Shown in pieces: positions 14,307 through 22,339 of a stretch of 26,268 nt of DNA. The DNA is from JAAZIN01 sp964441025 (GTDB lineage Bacteria; Bacillota; Dethiobacteria; DTU022). Position numbers and translations under genes: made by a program. Each line of letters opens with the position of its first letter. Position 1 is the first letter of the stretch. The notes under the pieces were generated by a model that searched no databases, was not told the DNA's origin, and saw only the letters and a program-made list of their open reading frames with translations. The stretch covers positions 1-26,268 of the forward strand of contig CAYTXG010000023.1 in NCBI GenBank assembly GCA_964441025.1, read 5' to 3'.

Positions 14307-15401
14307 TTATACAGCCCCGGTTATGGTCCCTCCGCCGATGACCAGGTCGCCGCGGTAAAAGACCGCCGCCTGCCCGGGGGCCACCGCAGCCTGGGGCTCT
14401 TTGAAAAGCAGGCGCGCGCAGCCCTCCTGCGGCAGCGGCGCAAGCAGGGCGGGCGCCGCCGGGGCCCGGTAGCGGATTTTCACGCTTACCTCCAGCTCAT
14501 GATCCAGCGCGGCAACAGCGATGAGGTTGAGCCCGGCCAGATCCGCTCCGCTGCTGAACAGCTCCTCCCGCTCACCCACCACGATACTGTTTTCGCCGGG
14601 TCTTATCTCCAGGACATAGAGGGGGCGCGACGAGACGATCCCCAGGCCTCGCCTCTGTCCAATGGTGTAAAAGGGAATCCCGCTGTGGCGGCCGAGAACT
14701 CTGCCGCTGTGGTCAATGATGGGGCCCGGCGCCGCCGCGGCGCCGGCTCCGCGGCGGCGCAGAAAGTCCCGGTAATCGTCGCCGGGGATAAAGCAGATCT
14801 CCTGGCTCTCTTTACCACCGGCGGCGGGAATTCCCAGGCTGCGGGCCCTGGCGCGGACCTCGTTTTTGTTCATTTCGCCCAGCGGAAAGATAGAGCGCGA
14901 CAGCTGCTCCTGGGTCAGGTTGTAGAGCATGTAGGACTGGTCTTTGCCGGGATCGAGCCCTTTTTTAAGAAGGAAGCGCTCCCGCCGGCGACCGTATTCC
15001 GCCCTGGCGTAATGGCCGGTGGCAATGCGAGGATATTCCAGCTCCAGCGCTTTTTGCAGCAGCGCGGCGAATTTGATCTTGCGGTTGCAGATGACGCAGG
15101 GATTGGGGGTGCGACCGCGGCTGTACTCCTCCGCAAAATATTCGATGATCTCCTCTGCAAAGGGCCGCCGCAGATCGACAACTGTGTGGCTGATCCCCAA
15201 TATTTCAGCTATGCGGCGGGCGTCTGCAGCCGCCTCCCCGGCGCGGCGGGAAAGGGGCTGGGCGGAGGCTTCATCATCCCACAGTTGGAAGGTGATCCCG
15301 GCAACTTCACAGCCTTTTTCCAGCAGAAGGGCTGCGGCAACAGCGCTGTCCACCCCCCCGCTTAATGCGACAAGGACTCTCTTGCGGTAAAAGATAAACA
15401 C
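14307..15401 (-). CDS. mnmA: tRNA-specific 2-thiouridylase MnmA
   Basis: The enzyme that adds sulfur to the wobble uridine of Lys, Glu and Gln tRNAs. Visible motifs are the PP-loop ATP site VLVALSGGVDSAVAA near the N-terminus, the first catalytic Cys in NPCVICNRKIKF, GHYAR, KDQSYMLY, and the second catalytic Cys in SQEICFIPGDDYRDFL, followed by FYTIGQRRGLGI. The C-terminal beta-barrel is intact. The frame stays open upstream to 15572, but that part overlaps yigZ and looks non-coding. I chose GTG 15401, 16 bp after the yigZ stop, by homology. No good Shine-Dalgarno is visible, so the start is the weak point. Confidence 0.93.
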   Translation of the reverse strand: MFIFYRKRVLVALSGGVDSAVAAALLLEKGCEVAGITFQLWDDEASAQPLSRRAGEAAADARRIAEILGISHTVVDLRRPFAEEIIEYFAEEYSRGRTPNPCVICNRKIKFAALLQKALELEYPRIATGHYARAEYGRRRERFLLKKGLDPGKDQSYMLYNLTQEQLSRSIFPLGEMNKNEVRARARSLGIPAAGGKESQEICFIPGDDYRDFLRRRGAGAAAAPGPIIDHSGRVLGRHSGIPFYTIGQRRGLGIVSSRPLYVLEIRPGENSIVVGEREELFSSGADLAGLNLIAVAALDHELEVSVKIRYRAPAAPALLAPLPQEGCARLLFKEPQAAVAPGQAAVFYRGDLVIGGGTITGAV

Positions 15402-15417
15402 CCCCTGCAATGAGAAG

Positions 15418-16047
15418 CTATTTTTCGGGCGGCTGCTCCAGGCGCTCCCAGCGTCCGCCGCCCCGGGTGAGCTCAGCGAATCTCTTTTGCATGGCCCCGG
15501 CGGAGCGGTAGGGGAGCGAGGCGGTAATGGATGCTTCTGCCGCGTAATCGGAGGCGATGATGTTGGCGCCAAGGGCCTCGAGCTGTCGCATCAGGGCGCC
15601 GATGTCCCCGTAAGCAACAGTCATGCGGCAGTAAAAGAGGCGTTCCCGCTCCAACAGCGGAGCCTCCTCAATGCAGTCCCGGGCGCAGCGGCGGTAAGCC
15701 CGGGTCAGCCCCCCGATGCCCAGCTTGATCCCGCCAAAATAGCGGGTTCCCACCACCGCCACATCGGAAAGCCCCTTGCCCTGCAGCAGCTGCAGCATGG
15801 GCCGGCCCGCCGTTCCCGCCGGCTCCCTGTCATCAAAAACCCTCTCCACCAGGGAGCCGCCTGCTCCGATGCGGTAAGCATAGGTGTGATGAGTGGCATC
15901 GGGGAACTCTGCCCTGATCCCGTCAATAAACCGGCCTGCCTGTTCCTCACCCTCTACCGGAGCCGCGGTGGCGATAAAGCGGGAATTTTTCACGACAAAG
16001 CGGGCCCTCACCCGATCCCGGAGGGTGCGGTAGCGATATTTGCTCAC
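15418..16047 (-). CDS. yigZ: YigZ/IMPACT family protein (UPF0029)
   Basis: A 209-residue cytoplasmic protein. The IMPACT N-terminal domain covers residues 1-120: KNSRFIATAAPV, HHTYAYRIG, DDREPAGTAGRPML, then GTRYFGGIKLGIGGLTRAY, an almost complete family signature. The C-terminal DUF1949 ferredoxin-like domain follows (about 140-200). The biochemical role in bacteria is not settled; the family is tied to translation through eukaryotic IMPACT. The start is GTG, 5 nt after the rarA stop, with GAGGG inside the end of rarA, so translation is probably coupled. Confidence 0.93.
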   Translation of the reverse strand: MSKYRYRTLRDRVRARFVVKNSRFIATAAPVEGEEQAGRFIDGIRAEFPDATHHTYAYRIGAGGSLVERVFDDREPAGTAGRPMLQLLQGKGLSDVAVVGTRYFGGIKLGIGGLTRAYRRCARDCIEEAPLLERERLFYCRMTVAYGDIGALMRQLEALGANIIASDYAAEASITASLPYRSAGAMQKRFAELTRGGGRWERLEQPPEK

Positions 16048-16052
16048 TGTGT

Positions 16053-17462
16053 CTATTTTTCCCTCTCTTCTCTTTTTATCCCTTTATCCCCCCCGGCGGC
16101 GCCGCCCGGCGCTTCCCTGCCTTTCTCATCTTCGGTCCCGCCTGCCGCCGCGCCCTCCAGGTGATGGGACAGCCTCTCCAGCCGCTCCCGGATCTGTTTT
16201 TCAAAACCTTCCTCTCCGGGGCGATAAAATTTTTTGTCCGCCTGCTCCGGGGGCAGGTAGCGCTGCTCCACAAAATGCCCCGGGTAATCATGGGGGTAAA
16301 GGTAACCCTTGCCATGGCCCAGCCGGGCCGCGCCGCGGTAGCCTGTGCCGCGCAGGTGGGAGGGCACGCAGCAGTTGCTTTTCTCCTCCTCAACGGCGGC
16401 CAGGGCCTCCTCTATTGCCAGGTAGGAGGCATTGCTCTTGGGAGCGGCGGCAAGATAAGATACCGCCTGGGCCAGGGGGATGCGCCCCTCAGGGAGGCCG
16501 ATCAGCTGCACCGCCTGTGATGCGGCCACGGCAATGAGCAGCGCCTGCGGATCGGCATTGCCAATATCCTCGGCGGCGCTGATGACCAGGCGGCGGGCGA
16601 TAAAGAGGGGATCTTCCCCGCCCTTGAGCATGCGGGCGAGCCAGTACAGGGCGGCGTCGGGATCGGAGCCACGTATGGATTTGATCAGCGCCGAGGCGAT
16701 ATCATAATGGTTGTCCCCCGCCCGGTCATAGGTATAGGCCCGGGAGCGCATGGCTTCTGCGGCTGCCGCAGCGGTGATCGCGATCCCGCCGCTACGGCGT
16801 TCGGCAATACCGGCTGAAAGTTCAAGGGCGTTCAGGGCGGTCCTGGCATCGCCGGAGGCCTGTTCAGCCAGGTAGCGCAGCGCTTCCGGCTCTGCCTGCA
16901 GATCCAGTTTGCCCAGTCCCCGCTCGCTATCCTCCAGAGCCCTCCGGAGCAGCTTCTGGATTTTATCGGCGGCCAGGGGCTCAAAGACAAAGAGACGGAT
17001 CCGCGATAGGAGGGGACCGTTCAGGTGGAAGAAAGGGTTTTCCGTTGTCGCCCCGATAAAGATGACCGTGCCCTGCTCCACCGCGGCCAGCAAGGCATCC
17101 TGCTGGGCCTTGTTGAAACGGTGGATCTCATCTATAAAAAGGATGGTCCGCCGGTTATGCATCGACCATCGCTCACGGGCCTCGCCCAGCACATTGCGGA
17201 TATCCTTCACCCCGGCGGCGACGGCGTTGAGCTGGATAAAGGCGGCCCGGGTGGTGGAGGCGATAATCAGGGCCAGGGTGGTCTTTCCGGTGCCGGGCGG
17301 CCCGAAGAAGATCATCGACGGGATCCTGTCGGCGGCGATAAGGCGCCGCAGCGGTTTTCCTTCGCCGAGAAGCTCCTCCTGCCCGGCAAATTCCTCCAGC
17401 GTTTGCGGCCGCATTCGCAAGGCCAGGGGTCCCTCTTCACGCATCTTTTTTTCCCATCCCAT
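16053..17462 (-). CDS. rarA: Replication-associated recombination protein RarA (MgsA) AAA+ ATPase
   Basis: A 469-residue ATPase acting at stalled replication forks. Walker A is GPPGTGKTT (54-62), Walker B FIDEIHRF (109-116), sensor 1 FIGATTENP, and the arginine finger region is GPLLSRIRLFVFEPL. The C-terminal tetramerisation domain is complete (CCVPSHLRGTGYRGAARLGH, then GKGYLYPHDYPGHFVEQRYLP). An added hydrophilic Ala/Gly-rich tail after residue 440 is not typical and may be disordered. The first ATG has no good ribosome site; the second Met (position 7) has GGGATGGG in front and may be used. Confidence 0.96.
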   Translation of the reverse strand: MGWEKKMREEGPLALRMRPQTLEEFAGQEELLGEGKPLRRLIAADRIPSMIFFGPPGTGKTTLALIIASTTRAAFIQLNAVAAGVKDIRNVLGEARERWSMHNRRTILFIDEIHRFNKAQQDALLAAVEQGTVIFIGATTENPFFHLNGPLLSRIRLFVFEPLAADKIQKLLRRALEDSERGLGKLDLQAEPEALRYLAEQASGDARTALNALELSAGIAERRSGGIAITAAAAAEAMRSRAYTYDRAGDNHYDIASALIKSIRGSDPDAALYWLARMLKGGEDPLFIARRLVISAAEDIGNADPQALLIAVAASQAVQLIGLPEGRIPLAQAVSYLAAAPKSNASYLAIEEALAAVEEEKSNCCVPSHLRGTGYRGAARLGHGKGYLYPHDYPGHFVEQRYLPPEQADKKFYRPGEEGFEKQIRERLERLSHHLEGAAAGGTEDEKGREAPGGAAGGDKGIKREEREK

Positions 17463-17566
17463 GCTAATCAGATCGATGCCAACCAGCTCCTTTACGGGGA
17501 GGGGGTGGAGGTTCCAGGTTGTATTGCCGCAGCAGATCGGGCCTTTCCCCTTTTAATTCCATATCC

Positions 17567-17572
17567 ATTATA
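17567..17572 (-). promoter_or_regulatory. -10 element of a probable rarA promoter
   Basis: The minus strand reads TATAAT at 17572-17567, about 105 bp before the rarA ATG. The hexamer 17 bp upstream is not a recognisable -35, so the promoter is weak or needs help. It would give rarA, yigZ and mnmA a transcript of their own. Confidence 0.4.
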
Positions 17573-17589
17573 TCATGAAACCGGCTCCG

Positions 17590-17770
17590 GGCTGAGGGGT
17601 ACAGATAAAGACGCCCTTTCCCGCTGCATTGCTGCAGGAAGAGCGCTTGATCCGGGGAGCCGCGTCCCCGGCACCGCCGGAGGGGCCGGAGCACGCCCTG
17701 CAATTAACCGGCGCACATGGCTTGCCTGCCCGCCCCTGGGTCGGCATCTTCAGATCATCTTCAGGCGGTT
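17590..17770 (-). ncRNA. Candidate structured RNA, possibly 6S-like
   Basis: About 180 nt upstream of rarA fold as a long rod. GAAGATGCC (17751-17743) pairs with GGCGTCTTT (17615-17607) over 9 bp including two wobbles. Further inward CCC (17740-17738) pairs with GGG (17622-17620), and GCGTGCTCCGG (17696-17686) pairs largely with CCGG (17655-17652) and AGCGCTC (17647-17641). A small hairpin CTGCA-GCAA-TGCAG (about 17637-17624) sits on the 3' side of the centre. Size, rod shape, and a small hairpin on the 3' side fit 6S RNA, and in Bacillus subtilis a 6S gene lies close to rarA. No sigma-A promoter is visible in front, so this is only a candidate. Confidence 0.35.
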
Positions 17771-17813
17771 GCACGCCTTATGGATAAAGGGGAGCGCCGG
17801 GGGATACGGACCG

Positions 17814-18218
17814 CTAGTAGTTTACTCCCCACATACCCCCCATGGCGCCTAAAATAAAGCCTATAAATAGCTTGACAGCCAGGGTCCAGCCCAGGGACAT
17901 ATCATCCAGGATGATGAAACCGCCGCCCAGCATGAGCAGGACATAGGCCAGCCCGATGATCCCGCCGTTGAGCCACCCCCGCGCGCCGATCCTTCTTGTG
18001 GCATAGGATGAGCCCCACAGGATGGCGGCAATGCTGATGGCGTAAACCAGGTACAGGGCAATCTTTTCGGGGAGCTCAGTCAGGTAAAGAGCCAGGGCGA
18101 TGAGCAGGAGTGCGATCAGGGAAAAGAGCAGCGCCAGGAGCACTCCTTTAAGCGAGATCATCCAGGCGCTGTCCCGCAGGGGATTGGTAACTTTGTTGTT
18201 GACCGGCCGGTGGTTCAT
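17814..18218 (-). CDS. TIGR04086 family membrane protein
   Basis: A 134-residue protein with four predicted membrane helices (about residues 18-40, 45-65, 74-95 and 103-125) and Gly-rich helix faces (GGIIGLAYVLLMLGGGFIIL, GFILGAMGGMWGVNY). It matches the pattern of the TIGR04086 family, small membrane proteins of Bacillota usually next to yajC, and it is next to yajC here. The function is unknown. I chose the ATG at 18218, giving MNHRPVNNK, because AGGGGGCGAG precedes it by a few bases. An in-frame ATG at 18242 lacks such a site. Confidence 0.88.
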   Translation of the reverse strand: MNHRPVNNKVTNPLRDSAWMISLKGVLLALLFSLIALLLIALALYLTELPEKIALYLVYAISIAAILWGSSYATRRIGARGWLNGGIIGLAYVLLMLGGGFIILDDMSLGWTLAVKLFIGFILGAMGGMWGVNY

Positions 18219-18260
18219 AAACTCGCCCCCTGTGAAGAGCATATGAACCGGCGCCGCCGA

Positions 18261-18557
18261 TTATTCCTCTTTGCCTTCCTCGTCGCTTACGCGCTCGATG
18301 CCGCCGCGGGCAAACTTGATGTTGACATTGTCGGCCACCCGCAGGGTCAGCGTGTCTTCCCGGATCTCCTTGATCACCCCGTGGATGCCGCCAATCGTCA
18401 CAACGCGGTCACCTTTTTGCAGCGCCCCGAGCATTTCACGCCTTTTTTTCTGCTGCTGCTGCTGGGGACGAATGAGAATAAAATAAAATATGGCAAAGAT
18501 AACTACCATCCACAATATGCCCGAATAGGGCCCCAACTTGCCTAACAACTCTTGCAT
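18261..18557 (-). CDS. yajC: Preprotein translocase accessory subunit YajC
   Basis: A 98-residue membrane protein of the SecDF-YajC complex. It has one N-terminal membrane helix (GILWMVVIFAIFYFILI), the signature RPQQQQQKKRREML, and the conserved soluble part GDRVVTIGGIHGVIKEI. The ATG overlaps the end of tgt by 16 bp, and its ribosome site GGAGGTGCAGG is inside tgt, which indicates translational coupling. A tgt-yajC pair is widespread in bacteria. Confidence 0.97.
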   Translation of the reverse strand: MQELLGKLGPYSGILWMVVIFAIFYFILIRPQQQQQKKRREMLGALQKGDRVVTIGGIHGVIKEIREDTLTLRVADNVNIKFARGGIERVSDEEGKEE

Positions 18558-19684
18558 TTACCTGCACCTCCGTAGTATTGATCGAGCTTCTTTTTCATCA
18601 GGCCATAATAAGCTGCAAATCTATTTTCGCGGATAGCTTCGCGGATTTCCCGCATCAGTTGAGCAAGATAGAATAGATTATGGTATGTAGTCAAGCGCGC
18701 ACCGAGAATTTCGCCGGCATTGAAGAGGTGTCGGATGTAAGCCCGCGTGTAGCCTGCGCAGACGGGGCAGCGGCACTCAACGTCAAGGGGAGCGGTATCG
18801 GCGGCGTAGACAGCGTTGCGGATGTTCAGGTAACCCCGGCTCGTCATGACCCTGCCGTTGCGGGCAATCCTGGTCGGCAGCACGCAATCAAACAGGTCAA
18901 CTCCCAGCCTGCTCCCTTCAAGCAGCGCATCGGGTGAACCCACCCCCATCAGGTAGCGCGGTTTTTCAGCCGGCAGCAGGGGGGTGGTCAGCGCCAGGAT
19001 TTCATACATCAGCTCTTTGGGCTCTCCAACGCTCAGGCCCCCGACAGCATAACCGGGAAAATCCATCTCCACCAGTTCAGCGGCTGATTTTTCTCTTAAA
19101 TCCCGGTAAACACCCCCTTGAACGATCCCAAAAAGAGCCTGCACCTCGCGGAGGTGGGCGCTGCGGCAGCGCGCGGCCCAGCGGCCGGTGCGCTCCACCG
19201 CCCTCTGCACCTCTGCATAAGGCGCAGGATAGGGTGAACATTGATCCAGAACCATGGCAATGTCAGAACCCAGTATATTTTGAATCCGCATTACCCGCTC
19301 CGGGGTCAGGCAATGCCTAGAACCGTCGATATGCGAGGTGAAGGTGACCCCGTCATCTTCGACCTTACGCAGCCCGCCCAAACTGAAGATCTGAAAACCA
19401 CCGCTGTCGGTGAGGATGCTCCCGGACCAGTTCATCATCCTGTGCAATCCGCCCGTCCGGGCCACGATTTCAACACCCGGACGGAGATAAAGATGATAGC
19501 TGTTCGCCAGGATCATCGCCGTATTCAGTTCCGCCAGCTCTCCGGCAGTAATCCCCTTTACCGTGCCCTGTGTGCCTACCGGCATAAAGGCAGGCGTATC
19601 CACCGTTCCGTGTCCTGTAACCAGTCTCCCCAGTCGTGCCGCGCTTTCAGGACAGCTCTTGATCAACTTGAAAGAAATGGACAT
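18542..19684 (-). CDS. tgt: tRNA-guanine transglycosylase
   Basis: An enzyme of about 380 residues that swaps guanine 34 for preQ1 in tRNAs with a GUN anticodon. Visible motifs are GHGTVDTPAFMPVGTQGTVK, SYHLYLRPG, LTDSGGFQIFSL, DQCSPYP, GIVQGGVYRDLR, GGLSVGE and the catalytic region GVDLFDCVLPTR. The zinc site has Cys residues in VECRCPVC and a His in AYIRHLFNAGE. I chose the ATG at 19684 (MSISFKLIKS) because AAGGTGGAAAGG precedes it. The frame stays open to 19717 without a better start. It works directly before queA in the queuosine pathway. Confidence 0.97.
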   Translation of the reverse strand: MSISFKLIKSCPESAARLGRLVTGHGTVDTPAFMPVGTQGTVKGITAGELAELNTAMILANSYHLYLRPGVEIVARTGGLHRMMNWSGSILTDSGGFQIFSLGGLRKVEDDGVTFTSHIDGSRHCLTPERVMRIQNILGSDIAMVLDQCSPYPAPYAEVQRAVERTGRWAARCRSAHLREVQALFGIVQGGVYRDLREKSAAELVEMDFPGYAVGGLSVGEPKELMYEILALTTPLLPAEKPRYLMGVGSPDALLEGSRLGVDLFDCVLPTRIARNGRVMTSRGYLNIRNAVYAADTAPLDVECRCPVCAGYTRAYIRHLFNAGEILGARLTTYHNLFYLAQLMREIREAIRENRFAAYYGLMKKKLDQYYGGAGKCKSC

Positions 19685-19701
19685 CCTTTCCACCTTGCTA
19701 T

Positions 19702-19730
19702 AGCTTATCTTAACCAATTCTTGCTGTCAA
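19702..19730 (-). promoter_or_regulatory. Possible promoter before tgt
   Basis: A perfect -35 TTGACA lies at 19730-19725, with TAAGCT (19707-19702, 3 of 6 matches) 17 bp downstream. It overlaps a TATAAT at 19735-19730. It could drive tgt-yajC apart from queA. The match to the -10 is weak. Confidence 0.3.
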
Positions 19731-19759
19731 TTATACTTTTACCCTCATTCTCAACGCTG

Positions 19760-19788
19760 TATATCACGGGGACGGTTCTCTTGATATA
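19760..19788. repeat. Palindromic repeat, GAACCGTCCCC-loop family, copy 4 (inverted)
   Basis: Arms TATATCA (19760-19766) and TGATATA (19782-19788) enclose CGGGGACGGTTCTCT. The 29 bp are the exact reverse complement of the core of copy 3, about 6.9 kb away. It lies in the gap between queA and tgt. Confidence 0.8.
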
Positions 19789-19863
19789 TAAAAAAGAACC
19801 TTCCTTTCCATCTGCCGTCAAAATATGGAATACCGGGCCCTGATCAGTGTCCGCCTGTTCGCT

Positions 19864-20892
19864 TTACAGAAGCAGCATACAGTCGCCGAAGCTGTAAAAG
19901 CGGTAGTTCTCACCTATAGCCAGGCGGTAGGCCTCCATTACCGGGGTGTAGCCGCCAAAGGCGGTGACCAGCATCAGCAAAGTGGAGCGCGGCAGGTGAA
20001 AATTGGTCAGCAGGGCATCAACAGCCTTGAAGCTGTAACCGGGGTGGATAAAGAGATCGGTCCAGCCCTCAGCTTCTCTAACCAATCCCGACGCATCAGA
20101 AACCGCCTCGAGAACACGGCAAGCTGTTGTTCCCACGGCAACAATGCGCCCACCCCGTCTGCGAGCGTCATTGATCTGCTCCGCCGCGGTGTGGTCAAGG
20201 TGGTAATACTCGCGATGCATCTTGTGCTCACGGATATCGTCGTCCTTCACCGGCTGAAAGGTACCCGGACCGATATGAAGGGTGATGAAGGCCAACTTCA
20301 CCCCTTTACCCCGCAGCTCCTTGAAAATGGCGGGGGTAAAATGAAATCCCGCCGTCGGTGCGGCCGCCGAACCCTCTACAGACGCATAGATGGTCTGATA
20401 TTTTTCGGGATCTTTCAGCTCCTGCCTGATATAGGGAGGCAGGGGAACCTGCCCCACAAGAGGAAGCACCTGCTCCAGCGGTTCCCGTCCGCTAAAGCTG
20501 ACGATGCGCCGCCCCCGGCCGGCATAATCTTCAATAACCGCCCTGATCCCTTGTGTAAATTCCACCGCGGCGCCGGGCTTGAGTTTCCGGCCCGGCCGGA
20601 CCAGCGCCATCCAGCGTTCGCCATCCAGGCGCTGAAGAAGCAGCAGTTCAGCCTGGCCGCCGCTGCAGCGTCTTCCCAGCAACCGGGCGTGAATAACCCT
20701 GGTATTATTCATGACCAGCAGGTCGCCCGGGTTCAGGTAATGGGGGAAACTGCGGAAAATTCCCTGTCCGTAAACCCCTTCACCACGCCGCAGCACCAGC
20801 ATGCGCGAGCAGTCTCTTTGTGCGGCAGGCTCCTGGGCTATCAAATCCGGCGGCAGTTCATAATCAAAATCGCTAAGTTTTGTTTTGTGCAT
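19864..20892 (-). CDS. queA: S-adenosylmethionine:tRNA ribosyltransferase-isomerase QueA
   Basis: A 342-residue enzyme that transfers and rearranges the ribosyl part of S-adenosylmethionine onto preQ1 in tRNA, giving epoxyqueuosine. The family motifs are complete: FDYELPPDLIAQEPA, RDCSRMLVL, GDLLVMNNTRVI, PLPPYI, YQTIYA, GSAAAPTAGFHFT, HIGPGTFQPV, GTTACRVLE, DLFIHPGYSFKAVDALLTNF and LPRSTLLMLV. Length is normal. No QueG (epoxyqueuosine reductase) gene is in the window. Confidence 0.97.
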   Translation of the reverse strand: MHKTKLSDFDYELPPDLIAQEPAAQRDCSRMLVLRRGEGVYGQGIFRSFPHYLNPGDLLVMNNTRVIHARLLGRRCSGGQAELLLLQRLDGERWMALVRPGRKLKPGAAVEFTQGIRAVIEDYAGRGRRIVSFSGREPLEQVLPLVGQVPLPPYIRQELKDPEKYQTIYASVEGSAAAPTAGFHFTPAIFKELRGKGVKLAFITLHIGPGTFQPVKDDDIREHKMHREYYHLDHTAAEQINDARRRGGRIVAVGTTACRVLEAVSDASGLVREAEGWTDLFIHPGYSFKAVDALLTNFHLPRSTLLMLVTAFGGYTPVMEAYRLAIGENYRFYSFGDCMLLL

Positions 20893-20905
20893 CCTTTACC
20901 ACGCC

Positions 20906-20945
20906 ACTTACTCCCCCCGGTGCCTGGCACCGGGGGGGAGTAAGT
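20906..20945. repeat. GC-rich palindrome, copy A
   Basis: A palindrome of about 40 bp centred on GGTGCCTGGCACC, with arms extended by runs of C and G and flanked by ACTTACT/AGTAAGT; one extra G breaks perfect symmetry. It lies between queA and the DUF2905 gene. On the plus strand it is followed by TTTTTC, but the genes here are on the other strand. Confidence 0.75.
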
Positions 20946-20949
20946 TTTT

Positions 20950-21168
20950 CTATTTGAATAAACGGTTAATCAGGTTGAACAATAGGGTCAGCACAGCGCT
21001 CAAGAGCAGCATTGTCACGACAGGAAAATCAAAGGTAAAGCGCTCCCTCTCCACAATAATGTCTCCAGGCAGCCGCCCCAACCCAAAGCGCCCGAAGAGA
21101 AGCAGTAACAGTCCGGCAAGGGCAATGAGGCCGCCCGTTGCCAGAAGTGCTTTTCCCAAAGAATCCAT
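20950..21168 (-). CDS. DUF2905 family small membrane protein
   Basis: A 72-residue protein with two membrane helices (about 8-26 and 49-68). Between them is the family signature FGLGRLPGDIIVERERFTFDFPV. The function is unknown, but the family is very often found between ruvB and queA, as here. The ATG has AAGGGAA about 10 nt upstream. It is flanked on both sides by copies of the same GC-rich palindrome. Confidence 0.93.
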   Translation of the reverse strand: MDSLGKALLATGGLIALAGLLLLLFGRFGLGRLPGDIIVERERFTFDFPVVTMLLLSAVLTLLFNLINRLFK

Positions 21169-21247
21169 GATGCAAAATTCCCTTCGTTCGGCATCAGTAT
21201 CCCCCCGTAATTGAGCAGCAGCCCGCGCCTGAAAATTAGTAGCGCCT

Positions 21248-21276
21248 GGTGCCTGGCACCGGGGGGGAGTAAGTTT
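21248..21276. repeat. GC-rich palindrome, copy B
   Basis: These 29 bp, from GGTGCCTGGCACC through the G-run and AGTAAGTTT, are identical to 20919-20947 of copy A. The left arm of copy A is missing, so this is a half copy. A related GGCGCCCGGCACCCC follows at about 21283-21297. Confidence 0.75.
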
Positions 21277-21298
21277 CGCTTGTGGCGCCCGGCACCCC

Positions 21299-22327
21299 TT
21301 ACCAGAGGCGGAGCTGGGGGGGGATGTTCCCGATGTTTTGTTTCAAGTAGCGGTAGGCTTCCCCGGTGACGACGCGGCCGCGGGAAGTCCTTTTGAGCAA
21401 GCCCAGTTTCATCAGGTAGGGCTCGTAAACGTCTTCCAGTGTTTCCGGTTCTTCGCTGATGGAGGCGGCCAGGGTATCGAGCCCCACCGGACCGCCTTCG
21501 TATTTTTCGATCATGGTCAAAAGCAGGCGGCGGTCGATCTCGTCCAGGCCCGCAGCATCAAGCTGGAGCATTTGCAGCGCTTCGCCGGCGGCAGTTTCGC
21601 TGACTATGTTGCCGGCCTTTACCTGGGCATAGTCGCGCACTCTTTTCAGCAGGCGGTTGGCGACGCGGGGGGTGCCGCGAGAGGCGCCGGCGATTACCTG
21701 CGCGCCCCCGGGATCAACCTCAACGTTCAAAATTCGTGCCGATCGAGTGATTATTTCAATGAGCTCTTCAGCATTGTAGAATTCAAGCCTGTCGACAATG
21801 CCGAAGCGGTCGCGCAGCGGGGAGGTGAGCGCCCCCGCACGCACAGTTGCCCCGATGAGGGTAAAGGGGGGCAGATCAAGGCGGAGCGAGCGCGCTCCCG
21901 GGCCTTTGCCGATGATGATATCCAGGGCAAAATCCTCCATAGCCGGATAGAGGATCTCCTCCACGGTGCGGCTGAGGCGGTGGATTTCGTCAATAAAGAG
22001 CACATCGCCCGGGCCCAGGTTCGTCAGTATGGCCGCCAGATCGCCGGGACGCTCTATGGCCGGCCCGGCGGTAATCCGGATATTGACCCCCATTTCCCAA
22101 GCAATAATGTGCGCCAGGGTGGTTTTGCCCAGGCCCGGGGGACCGTAGAGAAGGACATGGTCCAGGGCCTCCTTGCGTTCCTGTGCCGCGGTGATATAAA
22201 TGGATAGTTTCTCCTTTATGATCTCCTGGCCAATAAATTCTTTCAGCGAATGGGGACGCAACCCGAACTCAATCTGGGGATCGTCATCCTGGCGCCGTTT
22301 TGCCGAAACAATTCTCTCTTCTGCCAT
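21299..22327 (-). CDS. ruvB: Holliday junction branch migration ATPase RuvB
   Basis: The 342-residue motor of the RuvABC resolvasome. Walker A is YGPPGLGKTT (61-70), Walker B LFIDEIHRLS, sensor 1 LIGATVRAGALTSPLRDRFG, and the sensor 2 and winged-helix parts include SRGTPRVANRLLKRVRDYAQ and EEPETLEDVYEPYL. Length is normal. The ATG has AGAGGGGAG in front and lies 12 bp after the ruvA stop. Confidence 0.98.
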   Translation of the reverse strand: MAEERIVSAKRRQDDDPQIEFGLRPHSLKEFIGQEIIKEKLSIYITAAQERKEALDHVLLYGPPGLGKTTLAHIIAWEMGVNIRITAGPAIERPGDLAAILTNLGPGDVLFIDEIHRLSRTVEEILYPAMEDFALDIIIGKGPGARSLRLDLPPFTLIGATVRAGALTSPLRDRFGIVDRLEFYNAEELIEIITRSARILNVEVDPGGAQVIAGASRGTPRVANRLLKRVRDYAQVKAGNIVSETAAGEALQMLQLDAAGLDEIDRRLLLTMIEKYEGGPVGLDTLAASISEEPETLEDVYEPYLMKLGLLKRTSRGRVVTGEAYRYLKQNIGNIPPQLRLW

Positions 22328-22339
22328 TGTACTCCCCTC

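Larger units (their letters stand above)
17463..17813 (-). other. 350-bp gap upstream of rarA
   Basis: This gap holds the candidate structured RNA described separately (17590-17770), the rarA -10 element, and a 34-codon frame (17568-17464) that starts inside the -10 and ends 1 nt before the rarA ATG. That small frame has a Pro-rich end and no recognisable similarity. I see no convincing protein gene here. Confidence 0.4.

Noticed and set aside
15402..15572. N-terminal extension of the mnmA frame (57 residues)
   Set aside because: It overlaps yigZ, is Pro/Ser-rich and precedes the conserved PP-loop start.
17464..17568. A 34-codon minus-strand frame just before rarA
   Set aside because: Its ATG lies inside the predicted -10 element and it has no ribosome site or similarity.
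19825..20943. A 372-codon plus-strand frame opposite queA
   Set aside because: queA matches its family along the full length; the antisense frame has no motifs.
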